DNA of 21,520 bases from Haloarcula nitratireducens (lineage in GTDB: Archaea > Halobacteriota > Halobacteria > Halobacteriales > Haloarculaceae), in contig NZ_RKLT01000039.1 of NCBI RefSeq assembly GCF_019599505.1, forward strand, positions 1 to 21,520, written 5' to 3'. The position numbers and the translations under genes were made by a program. The notes under the pieces were generated by a model. The model saw only the letters and a program-made list of their open reading frames with translations, had not been told where the DNA came from and did no database searches. The first letter of the stretch is position 1. The number at the start of each line of letters is the position of its first letter. Of the stretch, positions 21,205 to 21,520 are shown one piece after another.

Positions 21205-21396
21205 ATGTCCGCCGCTGACGTCGTTGAACTCGCAGCTCGAAGAATCGTCGGATTCATTCTATTCATCGGCATCCTTCTCGTTTCAGTCGCGATCCCGTTG
21301 TTTGCCTTCGAAACGTTGACACCCAAATTTGTCGGGCTTATCGTAGCGATTCTGTTCTCACGGTGGGTCGGCCGCCGTCTGATCGGTCTCGAGTAA
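21205..21396 (+). CDS. small two-helix membrane protein (63 aa)
   Basis: 63 residues with two hydrophobic segments (about 14-33, VGFILFIGILLVSVAIPLFA, and 40-54, PKFVGLIVAILFSRW), a short loop and a positively charged end (RRLIG), which predicts both termini on the cytoplasmic side. It begins right after the stop codon of the 79-residue gene. Function unknown; its place next to conjugation genes suggests a surface or exclusion role, which is inference only. Confidence 0.65.
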   Translation: MSAADVVELAARRIVGFILFIGILLVSVAIPLFAFETLTPKFVGLIVAILFSRWVGRRLIGLE

Positions 21397-21436
21397 CTGA
21401 CCCATACGCTTTTCAGGCACGCTGTTTCAGCTAGTG

Positions 21437-21520
21437 ATGGTCCGCGTCGCCTACATGCGAGAGAGGGCGCAGACCACCGCGTCCCGTGGTCACAACCGGG
21501 ACGCAACTTTCACTCTTGAC
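21437..21520 (+). CDS. possible start of a further gene, cut by the window edge
   Basis: An open frame from ATG 21437 (in-frame GTG at 21434) reads MVRVAYMRERAQTTASRGHN and stays open to the window end, 28 codons. Part of it is encoded by the second copy of the direct repeat, so the repeat might be coding here and a truncated relic at 20815. Too short to be confident. Confidence 0.3.
   Translation, partial: MVRVAYMRERAQTTASRGHNRDATFTLD
21456..21473 (+). repeat. 18-bp direct repeat, copy 2
   Basis: Identical to 20817-20834, followed at 21486-21496 by the same GTGGTCACAAC. The two copies bracket the two small genes in direct orientation. Confidence 0.7.
21479..21504. repeat. hairpin GCGTCCCG / CGGGACGC
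   Basis: 8-bp perfect arms around the 10-base loop TGGTCACAAC. The loop is shared with the corresponding hairpin in copy 1 while the stem sequence differs, as expected if structure and loop matter. Confidence 0.5.

Overview
This window comes from a halophilic archaeon (class Halobacteria). The evidence is GC-rich coding DNA, very acidic predicted proteins (D/E-rich, few K), mostly leaderless genes with TATA-like boxes about 27-35 bases before the start codon, and haloarchaeal-type ArsR/HxlR regulators. It reads as accessory DNA: a megaplasmid or an integrated conjugative element, with metal-resistance genes, decayed sequence and a DNA-transfer operon side by side.

Layout. (1) 1-1805: the 3' part of an ETHE1-like metallo-beta-lactamase-fold hydrolase followed by an MFS transporter, an apparent two-gene operon. 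(2) 1806-3608: no convincing intact gene; remnants of at least two decayed reading frames, including a diverged duplication (about 2625-2800 and 3364-3606). (3) 3609-8664: a compact metal-resistance island. A cysteine-rich HxlR-family regulator is divergent from mercuric reductase merA. A metal-sensor-like ArsR-type regulator is divergent from a P1B metal ATPase with an unusual YPC membrane motif, and a CopZ-like chaperone converges on the ATPase. (4) 8665-10935: degenerate DNA with a set of palindromic repeats near 8981-9226 and a multiply frameshifted gene (about 9629-10850, minus). (5) 10936-11541: a SAM-dependent methyltransferase complete except for one in-frame TAG at codon 9. (6) 11542-12052: a non-coding, repeat-rich stretch with two different repeat arrays and hairpins, a candidate cis-acting site (origin, oriT or regulatory). 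(7) 20814 down to 12053, minus strand: a tight four-gene DNA-transfer operon encoding a small three-helix membrane protein (VirB2-like position), a VirB6/TrbL-like polytopic protein, a VirB4-like ATPase, and a 1314-residue VirD4/TraD-like coupling ATPase with a C-terminal extension that contains a possible PD-(D/E)XK-like segment and a winged helix. (8) 20965-21396: two small back-to-back genes transcribed away from the operon, bracketed by 18-bp direct repeats, then the start of a possible further gene running off the window.

How the parts work together. The metal island would reduce Hg(II) to Hg(0) through MerA and move a soft metal (probably Cu(I)) across the membrane through the ATPase, with the chaperone handling cytosolic metal and two metal-thiol regulators controlling expression. 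The transfer operon would supply the channel (VirB6-like), the assembly motor (VirB4) and the DNA-recruiting motor (VirD4) of an archaeal type IV secretion-like conjugation apparatus. No relaxase is visible here. The most distinctive features are the coupling-protein extension, the repeat-rich stretch just beyond its 3' end, and the repeat-bracketed two-gene unit.
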